NCBI GenBank assembly: GCA_023381515.1
Contig: JAMCQI010000015.1
Location: 1-64,000 of the forward strand
Length of the DNA stretch: 64,000 bases
Direction of reading: 5' to 3'
Source of the DNA: Chloroflexota bacterium
GTDB taxonomy: Bacteria; Chloroflexota; Anaerolineae; UBA4142
Shown: positions 34,918 to 44,242 of the stretch, in pieces
How positions within the stretch are numbered: position 1 is the stretch's first letter
Layout: each line of letters opens with the position of its first letter
Position numbers and translations under genes: made by a program
Notes under the pieces: model-generated
Database searches by the model: none
What the model saw: the letters and a program-made list of their open reading frames with translations, nothing else
Told to the model about the DNA's origin: nothing

Positions 34918-35211
34918 ATGTCCAAAGTGTTGGAGGGGATCCTGCAGATCTACGAGGTTACCAAATACAAGAACAAATACGCATATCTCCTGGATCAATT
35001 GCGTGGAGCGCGATTGATCCACGTAGACTCCAATGGCGCGCCGAGGGTAGCAAACGTAGATACCGAAATCGAGTTGATGTATATCCAACCCAATGAAGAC
35101 CCAGCTGGCAATGCGGTCGGCTTTCTTGAGCTCTCATCCATTTTTGCGGCATCTGGAGATGAGTTCTTGGTGGCTTTTGGCCAACTGCTGGGCAAGTGGG
35201 CAAGAGATTGA
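34918..35211 (+). CDS. Small hypothetical protein
   Basis: 97 residues with ordinary composition (MSKVLEGILQIYEVTKYKNKYAYLLDQLRGARLIHVD...FLELSSIFAASGDEFLVAFGQLLGKW). No strong ribosome site. It lies just right of the IS3 element and could be a fragment of a larger gene, as neighbouring genes are broken. Not recognised. Confidence 0.4.
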   Translation: MSKVLEGILQIYEVTKYKNKYAYLLDQLRGARLIHVDSNGAPRVANVDTEIELMYIQPNEDPAGNAVGFLELSSIFAASGDEFLVAFGQLLGKWARD

Positions 35212-35324
35212 TAATGCCCATGTGCCCTCGGACGTTTCACGTCTCTTGAGACCACGCGGATGTGCGCTCTGCATCTCTTCCTGGCTTACGAAGTAGATGC
35301 CGATTGCCAAGTTTCGCATCCAAA

Positions 35325-36311
35325 ATGACCCAACCAATGTCAACGAGCCCATTTGTACCCTATGAGTCCGACCTGAACAGACGCTATTGGGAGTATCAAC
35401 AGCTAAGGTTCCCAAACTAGCAGAGCTATTTTGAACGCCAGCATGCTCTGGATGGGCGTCCGCCGGTCTTCCTGAAGAATCAGGCCTCGCGAAACGTCAT
35501 CTCTTACGCAAGTGCAACTGAGGACGAAGTTGACCGCCTGATTGCAATCTTACCTGAAGGAGATCGACACAAATGGTTCAGGACCATGAATAGCTCGCAG
35601 GCCCTGGCCCAAAGCTTGTTTGGAAACCTAGCAGTGCATGACTTTCTGCGACTCTTGACAGCAGTAAAGGATGATGATGGCCGCCCACTACTTGGCGAAG
35701 GGCAGGCATCATCCGACAACTTCTCGATGGAGTTCCACGTCAATTATCTTGGAGAACGGCACCCCACACGTCTCGACGTCCACTTCTCTGGAGAATATCA
35801 AGTCGCGTTCGAATGCAGACTCAGGGAACTCGAAGTAGGCCCCTGTTCCCGTCCAGGCCTGAAGCCCTCTGATTCCAACTATACGAGGGATCATTGCAAC
35901 GGAACCTACTCAAAGCAAAGAGCGCGAACAGAACGCTGTTCATTTACCCAACGTGGAGCATTGTATTGGAAGTACGTTCCGCAACTGTTTCGATGGACGA
36001 ACGATCGGGACTGGAACCCATGCCCGCTATGCTACAACTATCAGTTGGTTCGCAACGTCTTGGCGGTGGGGGTGCGACCGGATGGAAGTGTATCGACCAA
36101 TAACGGGCATGCGGTCGTTGTCTACGATGAGCGGAATCCTGCGTTTCAGAAGGGTGGTTCGGGGCTGCAAGCCTATGAGACCACACAACAGGCTCTCCAA
36201 GAGCCGACCATGCTTTGCAAGTGCAGCTGGCAGCGGATCATTGGACACCTGAGAAACAAAAACATCCTATCCTGGCTAACTGAAGAACTTGCTCTCAAGT
36301 ACGGACTGTGA
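35325..36311 (+). pseudogene. PGN_0703-family putative restriction endonuclease, interrupted by TAG
   Basis: The frame from ATG 35325 begins with YESDLNRRYWEYQQLRFPN, then has TAG at 35418-35420, and continues in the same frame to 36311. Conserved blocks of the family follow: NSSQALAQSLFGNLAVHDFL, YQVAFECRLRELEVGPCSRPGLKPSDSNY, GALYWKYVPQLF and CSWQRIIGHLRN. A restart at ATG 35586 could give 241 residues. The family is annotated as putative restriction endonucleases, with E.QVAFE as part of the likely active site. A nonsense mutation or read error are both possible. Confidence 0.75.
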
Positions 36312-36662
36312 TCTCGCGAGAAAACGCGCCGTGAGCGCAAAGCCTCTCATCGTCGGCGCAGAAGAAGGATAACTGTAGCAAAACCCTCGTTCGCGCAAAC
36401 CTTCGACCAGTCCTGGAGTTTTATGATGAGGCAGTACCGGGCAGCCATCATCCTGCGACATCCGTCAATGGAGTAGCCGGTGAGGCTCATGGAGCTGGTC
36501 TACTTGTACAATACTTTCGAGGAAAAGGGGTAGAGGCTAGGATTGTGAATGATATAGTAAAAGCGCGCCATTTGATCGGAAGGCGATAACTGAAAACAGC
36601 GCCACCGAATCCCACAATTCTGGTATCCTGTTCCCAGTCTAGGTTGGGATGCCGGAGGAAGG

Positions 36663-37250
36663 ATGATTCAGGTGGATGACAAAGAAGCTATTCGGCGCGC
36701 GTATCTCCTCGAGAACAAGAGTCAACGTCAGATCGCCCAAGAACTGCATCACTCGCGTCACAGCATCGCGGCGGCCCTGGCTGATCCCGGTGTCGGCCGC
36801 TATCAGCTGCGGGAACCGCGGCCGGCGCCCGTGCTTGCCCCTTACCAACCGATCATCGGGCAGTGGTTGCGCGAGGATCTCACTGCGCCGCCCAAACAAC
36901 GCCGCACGGCCCATCGCATCTTTACGCAATTGGTGGAAGAGCATCAGTTCCCCGGCGCCGAGTCCACCATCCGTCGCTTTGTGCGGCAGCGCCGGGCCGC
37001 ACTCGATCCCTCCGAGGCGTTTCTGCTCCTGGAGTATGGTCCGGGCCAGGACGCGCAATACGACTTCGGCGAAGCGGAGGTGATGCTGGCCGGACAGGCC
37101 GTCACGGCACAGTTCTTCTGTCTGCGGCTCTGCTACTCGAAAGCTGCCTTCGTGTGGGCCTTTCCGCATCAACGCCAGGAAGCCTTCTTCGAAGGACAGC
37201 GGCGCGGCTTTGAGTTCTACGAGGGCACCCCGCATCGTGTTTGGTATGAT
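36663..37250 (+). pseudogene. istA: istA transposase, 5' part
   Basis: An N-terminal helix-turn-helix (EAIRRAYLLENKSQRQIAQELHHSRHSIAAAL) and the start of the DDE domain (QYDFGEAEVMLAGQAV with the first Asp). The frame runs to VWYD, the second catalytic Asp, where the RIT element interrupts it at 37245-37250. The rest of the gene continues at about 40830. About 196 codons of a protein near 500 residues. Confidence 0.85.
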
Positions 37251-37272
37251 TATGTGGCGCGGCACATAATCG

Positions 37273-37299
37273 TACTTATGTGCCCGTCCGGATTATGTG
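37273..37299 (+). repeat. RIT left inverted repeat
   Basis: 27 bp, starting TACTTATGTGCCCG and ending GGATTATGTG; the exact inverse is at 40803-40829. Just outside it, 37251-37272 adds two further TTATGTG/CACATAA motifs facing each other, so this end carries an array of four half-sites, likely recombinase binding sites. Confidence 0.85.
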
Positions 37300-37447
37300 C
37301 CGCTGTTCGATTTAGGGCTTGGGCCAGCGGCCTGCACGCTCAAACTCGGCCACATAATATTCCCTGTGCGTTTCCCTCTTTCCGATTGCCTTTCATTGGT
37401 TCCAGCCGGATAATCTCATCACATCTTGAAAGGAGGAGGTTATCTCG

Positions 37448-38713
37448 ATGCTGGAACGCTATTACGTCCGCCCGGATTCGGTCGATCGCGTTCGCTCCTC
37501 GTGGCTTGGGGTCGCCATTGAAAAGTACGTCGAGTGGCTCACGGGACAGGGCTACGCCGCGCGCACGGTACTCCGACGCACGCCCCTCTTGATGGAATTT
37601 GGTGAATTCGCCCGGCAGCGTGGGGTCACCACGCTCGAACAACTGCCCGCCCAAGTGGACGGGTTCGCTCAACATTGGCTTGGGAAACATGGTCAAGGGT
37701 GCAAGACCGAGCACGCACGCGAGAAAGTGAAGTTGGAAGCCCGGAACCCTGTGGACCAGATGCTGGCATTGGTCATCCCGGGTTATCCAGATCAGGGTCG
37801 GTCGAGAGTGAACAAGCCTTTTCAGGATACGGTTCCAGGTTTCTTGGATTATCTGCGTCAGGAGCGAGGCTTGAGTGAACGGTCGGTCATCCTCTACACG
37901 GCCACTCTGCGGGCCTTCGAGAAGTATGGGCGCGACATCGGCTTGCACGAACTTCACGCCCTGTCGCCCGTGATCCTGAGTGGCTTTGTCACCGAGAGAA
38001 GCCAGGGCTTGTGCCAGACGAGCATCAAAAACCGGTGTGGCATGTTGCGGGTGTTTCTGCGCTATCTCTATCGGGAACACATCGTGGCCCGAGATCTTGG
38101 CCCGACCTTGGATTCCCCTCACATTTATCGCCTCGCCACTATCCCGCGCTCGATCACCTGGGAGGAGGTCCGCCGGATGCTGGACGGGGTCGACCGCCGC
38201 ACGCCGGGAGGCAAACGCGATTATGCCATCCTGCTGTTGTTGGTCACCTATGGCCTGCGCGGTCGGGAGATCGCCGCACTCACCCTCGACGATATTGATT
38301 GGCGCCGCGAACGGCTGCGGGTTCCGGAGCGGAAAGCCGACCATTCGACGGCGTATCCGTTGTCCCCGATTGTGGGCGAGGCCATCCTGGACTATCTGCA
38401 ACATGGCCGCCCCCAAACCGCCGAGCGTTCCGTCTTCTTCCGAGCGGTGGCTCCCTTCAAGCCGATGACCCTCCATGGCGTTTCCTGCCGCGCCTCGCAC
38501 TACCTCCACAAGGCCGGCATCCCGGTCAGCCGGCCGGGATCGCATACCCTGCGCCACACGTGCGTGCAACGGCTGGTGGACGCCGACTTTTCGCTCAAAG
38601 CCATCGGGGACTATATTGGTCATACAAGCCCCGCCTCGACCCAGATCTATGCCAAGGTGGCGGTGGAAGCCCTCCGCGCGGTCGGGTCGTGCCTCGGGGA
38701 GGACGTGCTATGA
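37448..38713 (+). CDS. ritA: RIT element tyrosine recombinase A
   Basis: 421 residues. N-terminal SAM-like/core-binding region, then a catalytic domain with GLRGREIAALTLDDIDW (first Arg), HTLRHTCVQRL (H..R), IGHTSPASTQIYAKV (His and Tyr nucleophile). A strong AGGAGGAGG precedes the ATG. It ends in a 4-nt overlap (ATGA) with the second recombinase, giving translational coupling of the trio. Confidence 0.9.
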   Translation: MLERYYVRPDSVDRVRSSWLGVAIEKYVEWLTGQGYAARTVLRRTPLLMEFGEFARQRGVTTLEQLPAQVDGFAQHWLGKHGQGCKTEHAREKVKLEARNPVDQMLALVIPGYPDQGRSRVNKPFQDTVPGFLDYLRQERGLSERSVILYTATLRAFEKYGRDIGLHELHALSPVILSGFVTERSQGLCQTSIKNRCGMLRVFLRYLYREHIVARDLGPTLDSPHIYRLATIPRSITWEEVRRMLDGVDRRTPGGKRDYAILLLLVTYGLRGREIAALTLDDIDWRRERLRVPERKADHSTAYPLSPIVGEAILDYLQHGRPQTAERSVFFRAVAPFKPMTLHGVSCRASHYLHKAGIPVSRPGSHTLRHTCVQRLVDADFSLKAIGDYIGHTSPASTQIYAKVAVEALRAVGSCLGEDVL

Positions 38714-39702
38714 AACCGAGATGGACCGGCTTCCGCAGTCCGCTCGCGAACGGCATCCAACAATTCCTCGCGCACAAGCGTGCCTTGGGGCAGAGCTTCT
38801 GGACGGAAGAAACAGCGCTCCGGTTGTTGGACGCCTTTCTGGTCCAGCAGCAGGTGCACCGCCTGGACGAGGTCACCGTGGAGCTGATCGATGCGTTCGT
38901 GGCATCCCGTCCGCGCACGCGACCGCGCAGCTACAACCATTTGATCAATGTCCTCGGGCGGCTCTTTCGTTGGTTAGTCGTCAATGACTATCTGCCCAGC
39001 TTCCCTTGGGAGATGCAAACTCGACGAGAAACCTCACCGCGGCGTCCGTACCTCTTCACGCCCGATCAGGCGCGCCAATTGCTGGCGTGCGCCGCCGGCT
39101 TGGAAGACAACCCCAGTGCCCCGCTCCGGGGAGTGACCTATCGGACGATCTTTGCTCTCTTGTATGGTCTAGGCCTGCGGGTGGGCGAAGTCTCCCGCTT
39201 GTGCGTGAAAGACCTGGATTTCGACCGCTCGCTCTTGGTCATTCGCCAAACTAAATTCCTCAAGAGTCGCCTGGTTCCGTTTGGCCCGCACCAAAAAGAA
39301 CTGCTCCGCGAGTATCTTCAGCGCCGGGCTGAGCAGCACGGGCCTCCTCGGGCTGACAGCCCTGTGTTTACTTTTCGCGGGGGTCACGCCATCCACCCCT
39401 GCACCATCAGTCAAACCTTTCATCACCTCGTGCCCCAACTGGGGCTACCCGTCTCGCCGGGCGTGTCGGCTCCCCGCGTGCACGACTTACGCCACTCGTT
39501 TGCGGTGGGCACCCTTCTCCGCTGGTACCAAGCCGGGATCGCCCCGGGCGATCGCCTCCTCCACTTGGCGACGTTCCTGGGTCACGTCAATCCGAACTCC
39601 ACGGCCGTCTACCTGACCATCACCGCGGAACTCTTGCAGGAGGCCAATCAGCGCTTTGAGCGGTTTGCGGCCTCAGCTGTCCAGGGAGGATCGCCGCCAT
39701 GA
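38710..39702 (+). CDS. ritB: RIT element tyrosine recombinase B
   Basis: 330 residues from ATG 38710. Catalytic block LYGLGLRVGEVSRLCVKDLD, then VHDLRHSFAVGTLL, LGHVNPNSTAVYLTI (R, H..R, H, Y all present). It overlaps its neighbours on both sides by 4 nt. Member of the three-protein recombinase complex thought to move RIT elements. Confidence 0.9.
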   Translation: MKPRWTGFRSPLANGIQQFLAHKRALGQSFWTEETALRLLDAFLVQQQVHRLDEVTVELIDAFVASRPRTRPRSYNHLINVLGRLFRWLVVNDYLPSFPWEMQTRRETSPRRPYLFTPDQARQLLACAAGLEDNPSAPLRGVTYRTIFALLYGLGLRVGEVSRLCVKDLDFDRSLLVIRQTKFLKSRLVPFGPHQKELLREYLQRRAEQHGPPRADSPVFTFRGGHAIHPCTISQTFHHLVPQLGLPVSPGVSAPRVHDLRHSFAVGTLLRWYQAGIAPGDRLLHLATFLGHVNPNSTAVYLTITAELLQEANQRFERFAASAVQGGSPP

Positions 39703-40718
39703 GCGCCGAGGACCTGGGGCGTGTCACCTACGCCTTCTTCTTGGACTACCTCCAGGGTCAAAAGGGCCTGCGTCCGGCCTCGATCCGGAGCTATCGCGAT
39801 ACGCTCCGTCTCTTCCTGCAATTCGTCGCGTCGGACGCCCAGCGCAAAATCACCCGCCTGACCCTCGAGGACTTGACCTTTGGACGGGTCAAGGCCTTCC
39901 TGCAGTATCTGGAAGGGGATCGCCAAAACCACATCGCCACCCGCAATCAGCGTCTGGCCGCTCTGCATACCTTCTTCGAGTATGTCGCGCGGAGGGTGCC
40001 CGAGATGCTGCCGGTCTCTGAACAAGTCGCCGCCATTCCCATGAAACGCGTGCATGCCCCGGAAACTACTTTTCTGGAACGCGACGAGATCGCTGCGTTG
40101 CTGGCACAGTTACCCACCGCAGGACGTTCGGCTATTCGGGAGCGGGCGCTCTTCCTGTTTCTGTACAACACGGGGGCTCGCGTGCAGGAGGTGGCCGATG
40201 TCCGGATCGGCGACCTAGACCTGGAGGGCTCCCCACGCGTCCGGCTCCACGGCAAGGGTGACAAGTGGAGGACCTGTCCCTTATGGAAGGAGACGGCGAA
40301 CCTGCTCAAAACGCTCCTGCAGCAAAGACCATTGACCGACGCCACCGGAGGTGCCGTCTTCCTTTCTCAGAACGGCACGCCTTTGACGCGTTTTGGGATC
40401 TACAAGATCGTTCGGCGTCATACCGACGCACTGTGGCAGCGTCGGAAAGTGACAAACCCACGACACCTCAGTCCACATGTCTTCCGACATACCGCGGCCG
40501 TGCATCTGTTGGAGTCGGGGGTGGAGGTGAACGTGATTCGGAATTGGCTGGGACACGTGTGCTTGGAGACCACCAACCGGTATGCGGAGATCACCACCCG
40601 CATGAAAGAAGAGGCGTTGCGGGCGTGCGAACCGAAGGACGATTCTTCGCCGGGATACCCACGAAAACCAGTTTGGCGAGACGATGAAACCCTGTTGTCG
40701 TGGCTCAATTCCCTGTAA
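39699..40718 (+). CDS. ritC: RIT element tyrosine recombinase C
   Basis: 339 residues. Core-binding N terminus (RVTYAFFLDYLQGQKGLRPASIRSYRDTLRLFLQF), then FLYNTGARVQEVADVRIGDLD, SPHVFRHTAAVHLLESG and LGHVCLETTNRYAEI, so the R-H-R-H-Y set is complete. All three proteins look functional, which suggests a recent insertion compared with the decayed neighbours. Confidence 0.9.
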   Translation: MSAEDLGRVTYAFFLDYLQGQKGLRPASIRSYRDTLRLFLQFVASDAQRKITRLTLEDLTFGRVKAFLQYLEGDRQNHIATRNQRLAALHTFFEYVARRVPEMLPVSEQVAAIPMKRVHAPETTFLERDEIAALLAQLPTAGRSAIRERALFLFLYNTGARVQEVADVRIGDLDLEGSPRVRLHGKGDKWRTCPLWKETANLLKTLLQQRPLTDATGGAVFLSQNGTPLTRFGIYKIVRRHTDALWQRRKVTNPRHLSPHVFRHTAAVHLLESGVEVNVIRNWLGHVCLETTNRYAEITTRMKEEALRACEPKDDSSPGYPRKPVWRDDETLLSWLNSL

Positions 40719-40802
40719 CAATTATGTTCCCAGAATCGCGGGACGAGGGATGGAAATCCTGTCCTTCGTCCCGCAGAAAACGAATGATCGGTGCCACCCG
40801 GC

Positions 40803-40829
40803 CACATAATCCGGACGGGCACATAAGTA
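40803..40829 (-). repeat. RIT right inverted repeat
   Basis: Exact 27-bp inverse of 37273-37299. It directly abuts the resumed istA sequence TATGACAACCTC, so this end has only two half-site motifs (CACATAA), unlike the left end with four. Confidence 0.85.
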
Positions 40830-41766
40830 TGACAACCTCAAGACCGCGGTGCTCAAAATCCTGCAGGGACATCGCCGCGAAGAACAACAAGCATTCATCG
40901 CCTTTCGCTCCCACTACCTCTTCGAGAGCCGCTTCTGCACGCCGGGCGAAGGGCACGAGAAAGGGCTGGTCGAGAATCTGGTCGGCTATGCCCGACGAAA
41001 TTTCTTCACACTGGTCCCCCAGGTTGACTCCTGGGAAGCGCTCAATGCCGAACTCCTTGCTCGTTGTGTCGCCGAACGCGACCGCCAACTGCGCGGCGCA
41101 AATCACACCCTCGGTGAGTTGTGGGCGGAAGAAAAGCAGGCGTTGCTTCCGCTGCCACCCCAGGGCTACGAATGCTGTCGCTGGCTACCGGCCCGGGTGA
41201 GTCGCTACAGCCTGATCACCTTCGAGACCAACCGCTATTCGGTGCCCATCGACTATGTCGGACGGCAAGTGTTAGTGAAAGCCTTCGTCGAGCGACTGGA
41301 GGTCGTCTGGGAAGACCGCGTGATTGCGTCCCATCGGCGCTGCTACGAGCGGGAGGAGGATGTGTTGGATCCTCAGCATTTCCTCCGGCTGCTCCGGGAG
41401 CGTCCCGGCGCCTGGGACCATGCCAAAGCCATCCACGCTTGGCAAGCCCGCTGGCCGAAGGTCTATGACCGCTATCTGGCCGTGTTGCGCGCCTACTATC
41501 CCGAACCGCAGTGCATCCGCGAGTTCGTGCGCATCCTGGAACTCCATCCGACCTTCAGCGAAGCCCAGATGACGGCGGCCCTGGAGACACGCTGCTACAC
41601 GTGGGAGGGCGTACGGCAGTGGCTCCAGCAACAGACGGCGACCGCCTCGATTCCCGAAGCGGAACTAATGCTGATTCCGATGGCACCGCCCACGCCGCAT
41701 GTGGCGCTGCCGAATTTGGCTCAGTATCAAGCCCTGGTGCGCTTGGGAGGTCCCGATGGAGATTGA
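40830..41766 (+). pseudogene. istA: istA transposase, 3' part
   Basis: Continues from the interrupted istA: YDNLKTAVLKILQGHRREEQQAFIAFRSHYLFESRFCTPGEGHEKGLVENLVGYARR with the catalytic Glu (GLVEN), then the C-terminal Mu-like region. Reading frame is open from the insertion point to the stop, so precise RIT excision would rebuild an active gene. The stop overlaps istB by 11 nt. Confidence 0.88.
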
Positions 41767-42511
41767 CCTCCTTCTTCAGACCCACTGCAAACGGCTGCGC
41801 TTGCCGACCTTGGCTCACAACTACGCCAAGTTCGCGCCGGAAGCGGCGCAAGCCAATCAGCCCTATCGGCAGTTTCTGCTAGCGCTCCTGGAGCAAGAAG
41901 TGCTCCAGCGGGAAGCCAACCAAGAACGTCGCCGAATTCAAGCCGCCAAGTTTCCCGTGCTCCATACGCTCGACTCTTTCGACTTTTCGATGGTTACCAG
42001 CGTGAACAAAGCCAAAATCCTCGAATTGGCCCGCGGCGAATATCTGACCCAGTGTGAAAATATCCTCTTGGTCGGCGAGATTGGGACGGGCAAGACGCAT
42101 CTCGCCACGGCCTTGGGCGTGGCGGCCTGCCGGCAAGGCAAGCGGGTGCGTTTCCACACGGCGGCTAACCTGGTCCACGAACTCACGGAAGCACAGGATG
42201 AGCGGCGGTTGCTGCGCCTGCAAACACAACTGATGAAGCAAGACTTGATCATCTTGGACGAGGTGGGCTTTGTGCCCTTCAGTACCCAGGGCAGTCAGTT
42301 GCTGTTTCAGTTTTGCAGCGAACGGTATCAGCGGGGATCGATGATTCTGACGACCAATTTGGAATTCCCGCGCTGGACGGAAGTGTTCGGTGATCCGCAG
42401 TTGACGGGCGCGTTGCTCGATCGCATCACCCACCACTGTCACATCATTGAGTGCCATGGCGACAGTTACCGCTTTAAACAGAGCATGAAAAAACGCCACG
42501 CGGTGACTTGA
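41756..42511 (+). CDS. istB: IstB AAA+ ATPase (transposition helper)
   Basis: 251 residues. Walker A GEIGTGKTHLA, Walker B LIILDEVGF, and ILTTNLEFPRWTEVFGDPQLTGALLDRI are all typical. IstB binds target DNA and stimulates the IstA transposase. Start chosen at 41756, overlapping the istA stop. Intact. Confidence 0.92.
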   Translation: MEIDLLLQTHCKRLRLPTLAHNYAKFAPEAAQANQPYRQFLLALLEQEVLQREANQERRRIQAAKFPVLHTLDSFDFSMVTSVNKAKILELARGEYLTQCENILLVGEIGTGKTHLATALGVAACRQGKRVRFHTAANLVHELTEAQDERRLLRLQTQLMKQDLIILDEVGFVPFSTQGSQLLFQFCSERYQRGSMILTTNLEFPRWTEVFGDPQLTGALLDRITHHCHIIECHGDSYRFKQSMKKRHAVT

Positions 42512-42663
42512 ACATTGGGCTAGGTAAGGTCCAAGCTACGGGTCGGTTCCAGTCACGATGGAAAGCCAGCCGGGGGTGCGCCTCAGCGACCCGGCGATTC
42601 GACTACCTGTGGAGATGGCGCGAGAATGAGGCGACCGGTGTATTGCTTTTTCAGAGATGCGAG

Positions 42664-43875
42664 ATGAAATCCTTTACTTTGGTGCTTCCAATCGTTTTGG
42701 TTCTGTTTGTCGCGTGCATACCCGTGCCTACCGGGCGACCGGAGGCACCATTAGCGATTGCGACTCTCCAGGGGGTGACTCCCACCCCCTCAACACCGAC
42801 GGGTATACTGACCGATACGTCAACGCCGGCACGGGCACAATCTTCCGCCCCGAGCCCGATAGGTACATCGGCCGAACCAGCAGACCCGGGGTCTTTCCAA
42901 GTTGGCGACCTCGCCTTTGTCGACGCGTTGCACGGATGGGCCCTCGGTCAGTACGGCAACGCCAATGGCATCGTAACCACCGCCGTGCGGGTGACGGTTG
43001 ACGGAGGTCGATCGTGGCAGGCGACTGGTGCACCACCCACAAGGATGGTTTTGGGCGGACCTGCCGTCTCCAAGATCCGTTTTGCGAACACTAGAGATGG
43101 CTGGACTTTCGACCCCGGCCTGTTTTCCACACACGATGGCGGTCACACGTGGATCGACGAGAGCCCTTCGGGAGATGTGATCGCGGTCGAGCCCGATGGA
43201 GGAACCGTATGGGCCGTTGAACGCACCTGCAAGGACGCGGTAGCCAAGAACGACTGCCGGTTCGCCCTCCTTTTGTCAAACCAGGGCGCACAGGGGTGGC
43301 AGCCTGCTCCGACCCCGCTCCCCGCTACCGTTCTGCGGCACGTGCGCGTGAGCACCGAACAAGCTTGGATCCTGTCGACCGAGGCGGGAAGCCTTGCCGG
43401 CCGGCAGCTGTGGGTCACGCGGGACGGCGGTCAGACCTGGAGCGAACCCAATCCTTCCGCCTCCATTTCTCGTTGCGAACACGTGGCCATGGACGAAACG
43501 CGACAACTCTGGTTACTCTGTGGCGGCGCTACGGCCACGAATATGCAGCAAAAGTGGCTGCTCGTTTCCCAAGACGAGGGCAAGCACTGGACCAAGATCG
43601 GCGATCAAACGCTCCCCTGGCTGGGCGGCATTATGGATCTCGACGTCGTCTCCCACCAGCGTGCCTTTATTGCCCTCGCGCGCTACGCCGTGATCGCCAC
43701 GACCGACGGCGGCGGCACGTGGCAGCCAACGCGCCTGACCGAGGGCGACGTGTTAGGGGGCTACCGACGCGTCCTCTTCGTGGATGAATGGCACGGGTGG
43801 GCTCTTCCCGGCCAGTGGTACGTCGACCGCACAGAGGATGGCGGGATCACCTGGGAGGAGGTGGCGCTCCCATGA
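42664..43875 (+). CDS. Lipoprotein with BNR/Ycf48-like beta-propeller repeats
   Basis: 403 residues from ATG 42664. A signal peptide with a lipobox (VLFVAC, Cys18) is followed by a Thr/Pro/Ser linker and a beta-propeller with repeated sialidase-like turns (TVDGGRSWQ, STHDGGHTWI, TRDGGQTWS, SQDEGKHWT, TTDGGGTWQ). Such proteins are extracytoplasmic; some act as photosystem or secretion assembly factors, but no role can be assigned. Style matches the lipoproteins at 52-62 kb, although it lies between istB and the IS21 terminal repeats. Confidence 0.8.
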   Translation: MKSFTLVLPIVLVLFVACIPVPTGRPEAPLAIATLQGVTPTPSTPTGILTDTSTPARAQSSAPSPIGTSAEPADPGSFQVGDLAFVDALHGWALGQYGNANGIVTTAVRVTVDGGRSWQATGAPPTRMVLGGPAVSKIRFANTRDGWTFDPGLFSTHDGGHTWIDESPSGDVIAVEPDGGTVWAVERTCKDAVAKNDCRFALLLSNQGAQGWQPAPTPLPATVLRHVRVSTEQAWILSTEAGSLAGRQLWVTRDGGQTWSEPNPSASISRCEHVAMDETRQLWLLCGGATATNMQQKWLLVSQDEGKHWTKIGDQTLPWLGGIMDLDVVSHQRAFIALARYAVIATTDGGGTWQPTRLTEGDVLGGYRRVLFVDEWHGWALPGQWYVDRTEDGGITWEEVALP

Positions 43876-44047
43876 TGAATGCCGCAGACATGAGAGATAG
43901 GACTAGCCCGATTATTCGACCCTCGGCAAACCACTACCTGCCGACACGGCACGTTCGACTTCATGGCACTGTTCGTTGGTGGCTGTGACATCGAGACCAT
44001 TCACCTGGCAGCTGCCGAGCGTCTGGCAGCCACTAACCGAGGCAAAA

Positions 44048-44138
44048 GTGGCGCTACTTTCAGCTAGCGCGGTGGTGCTATTTTCGGTTATCGCGTGGAG
44101 TGCTTAGCATAGCAACTGGCGCTCTTTCAGGTTATCGC
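44048..44138 (+). repeat. Three 23-bp terminal repeats of the IS21-like element
   Basis: Copies at 44048-44070, 44072-44094 and 44116-44138 share the pattern TGGYGCTNNTTTCNG followed by TTATCGC (variant in copy 1). Their spacing is 24 and 44 bp. IS21-family ends characteristically carry repeated transposase-binding sites. The inverse of the middle copy is found at 36583-36605. Confidence 0.75.
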
Positions 44139-44242
44139 GCGGCGCGCAATTCACTTGTCAAAAACAAGGATTCCGCATCACGAAGCCCCAAGGCCCTTTC
44201 CAGCGCGCCTCAATATGCAGAGAGAAGAACAGGAGCTCAAAC

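Larger units (their letters stand above)
37251..40829 (+). mobile_element. Recombinase-in-trio (RIT) element inside istA
   Basis: Three overlapping tyrosine-recombinase genes in one direction, flanked by inverted repeats. A 27-bp perfect inverted repeat lies at 37273-37299 (left) and 40803-40829 (right). Removing the element joins GTTTGGTATGA on the left to the ...TATGACAACCTC on the right and restores istA in frame (VWYDNLKTAV). The left boundary is uncertain by a few bases within the shared TATGA. Confidence 0.85.
36583..44138 (+). mobile_element. IS21-like element carrying a nested RIT element and a lipoprotein gene
   Basis: Left terminal repeat GCGATAACTGAAAACAGCGCCAC at 36583-36605 is the inverse (20/23 identity) of GTGGTGCTATTTTCGGTTATCGC at 44072-44094; related copies lie at 44048-44070 and 44116-44138. 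Between them are istA (split), istB and a lipoprotein gene. Without the nested 3.6-kb element it would be 4 kb, longer than a usual IS21 (2-2.5 kb). So either it gained a passenger or the right repeats belong to a second, deleted copy. Target duplication could not be defined. Confidence 0.6.

Noticed and set aside
36583..36605. Target duplication for the IS21-like element
   Set aside because: Flanking bases on the two sides do not give a convincing 4-8 bp match with any of the three right-end repeats.
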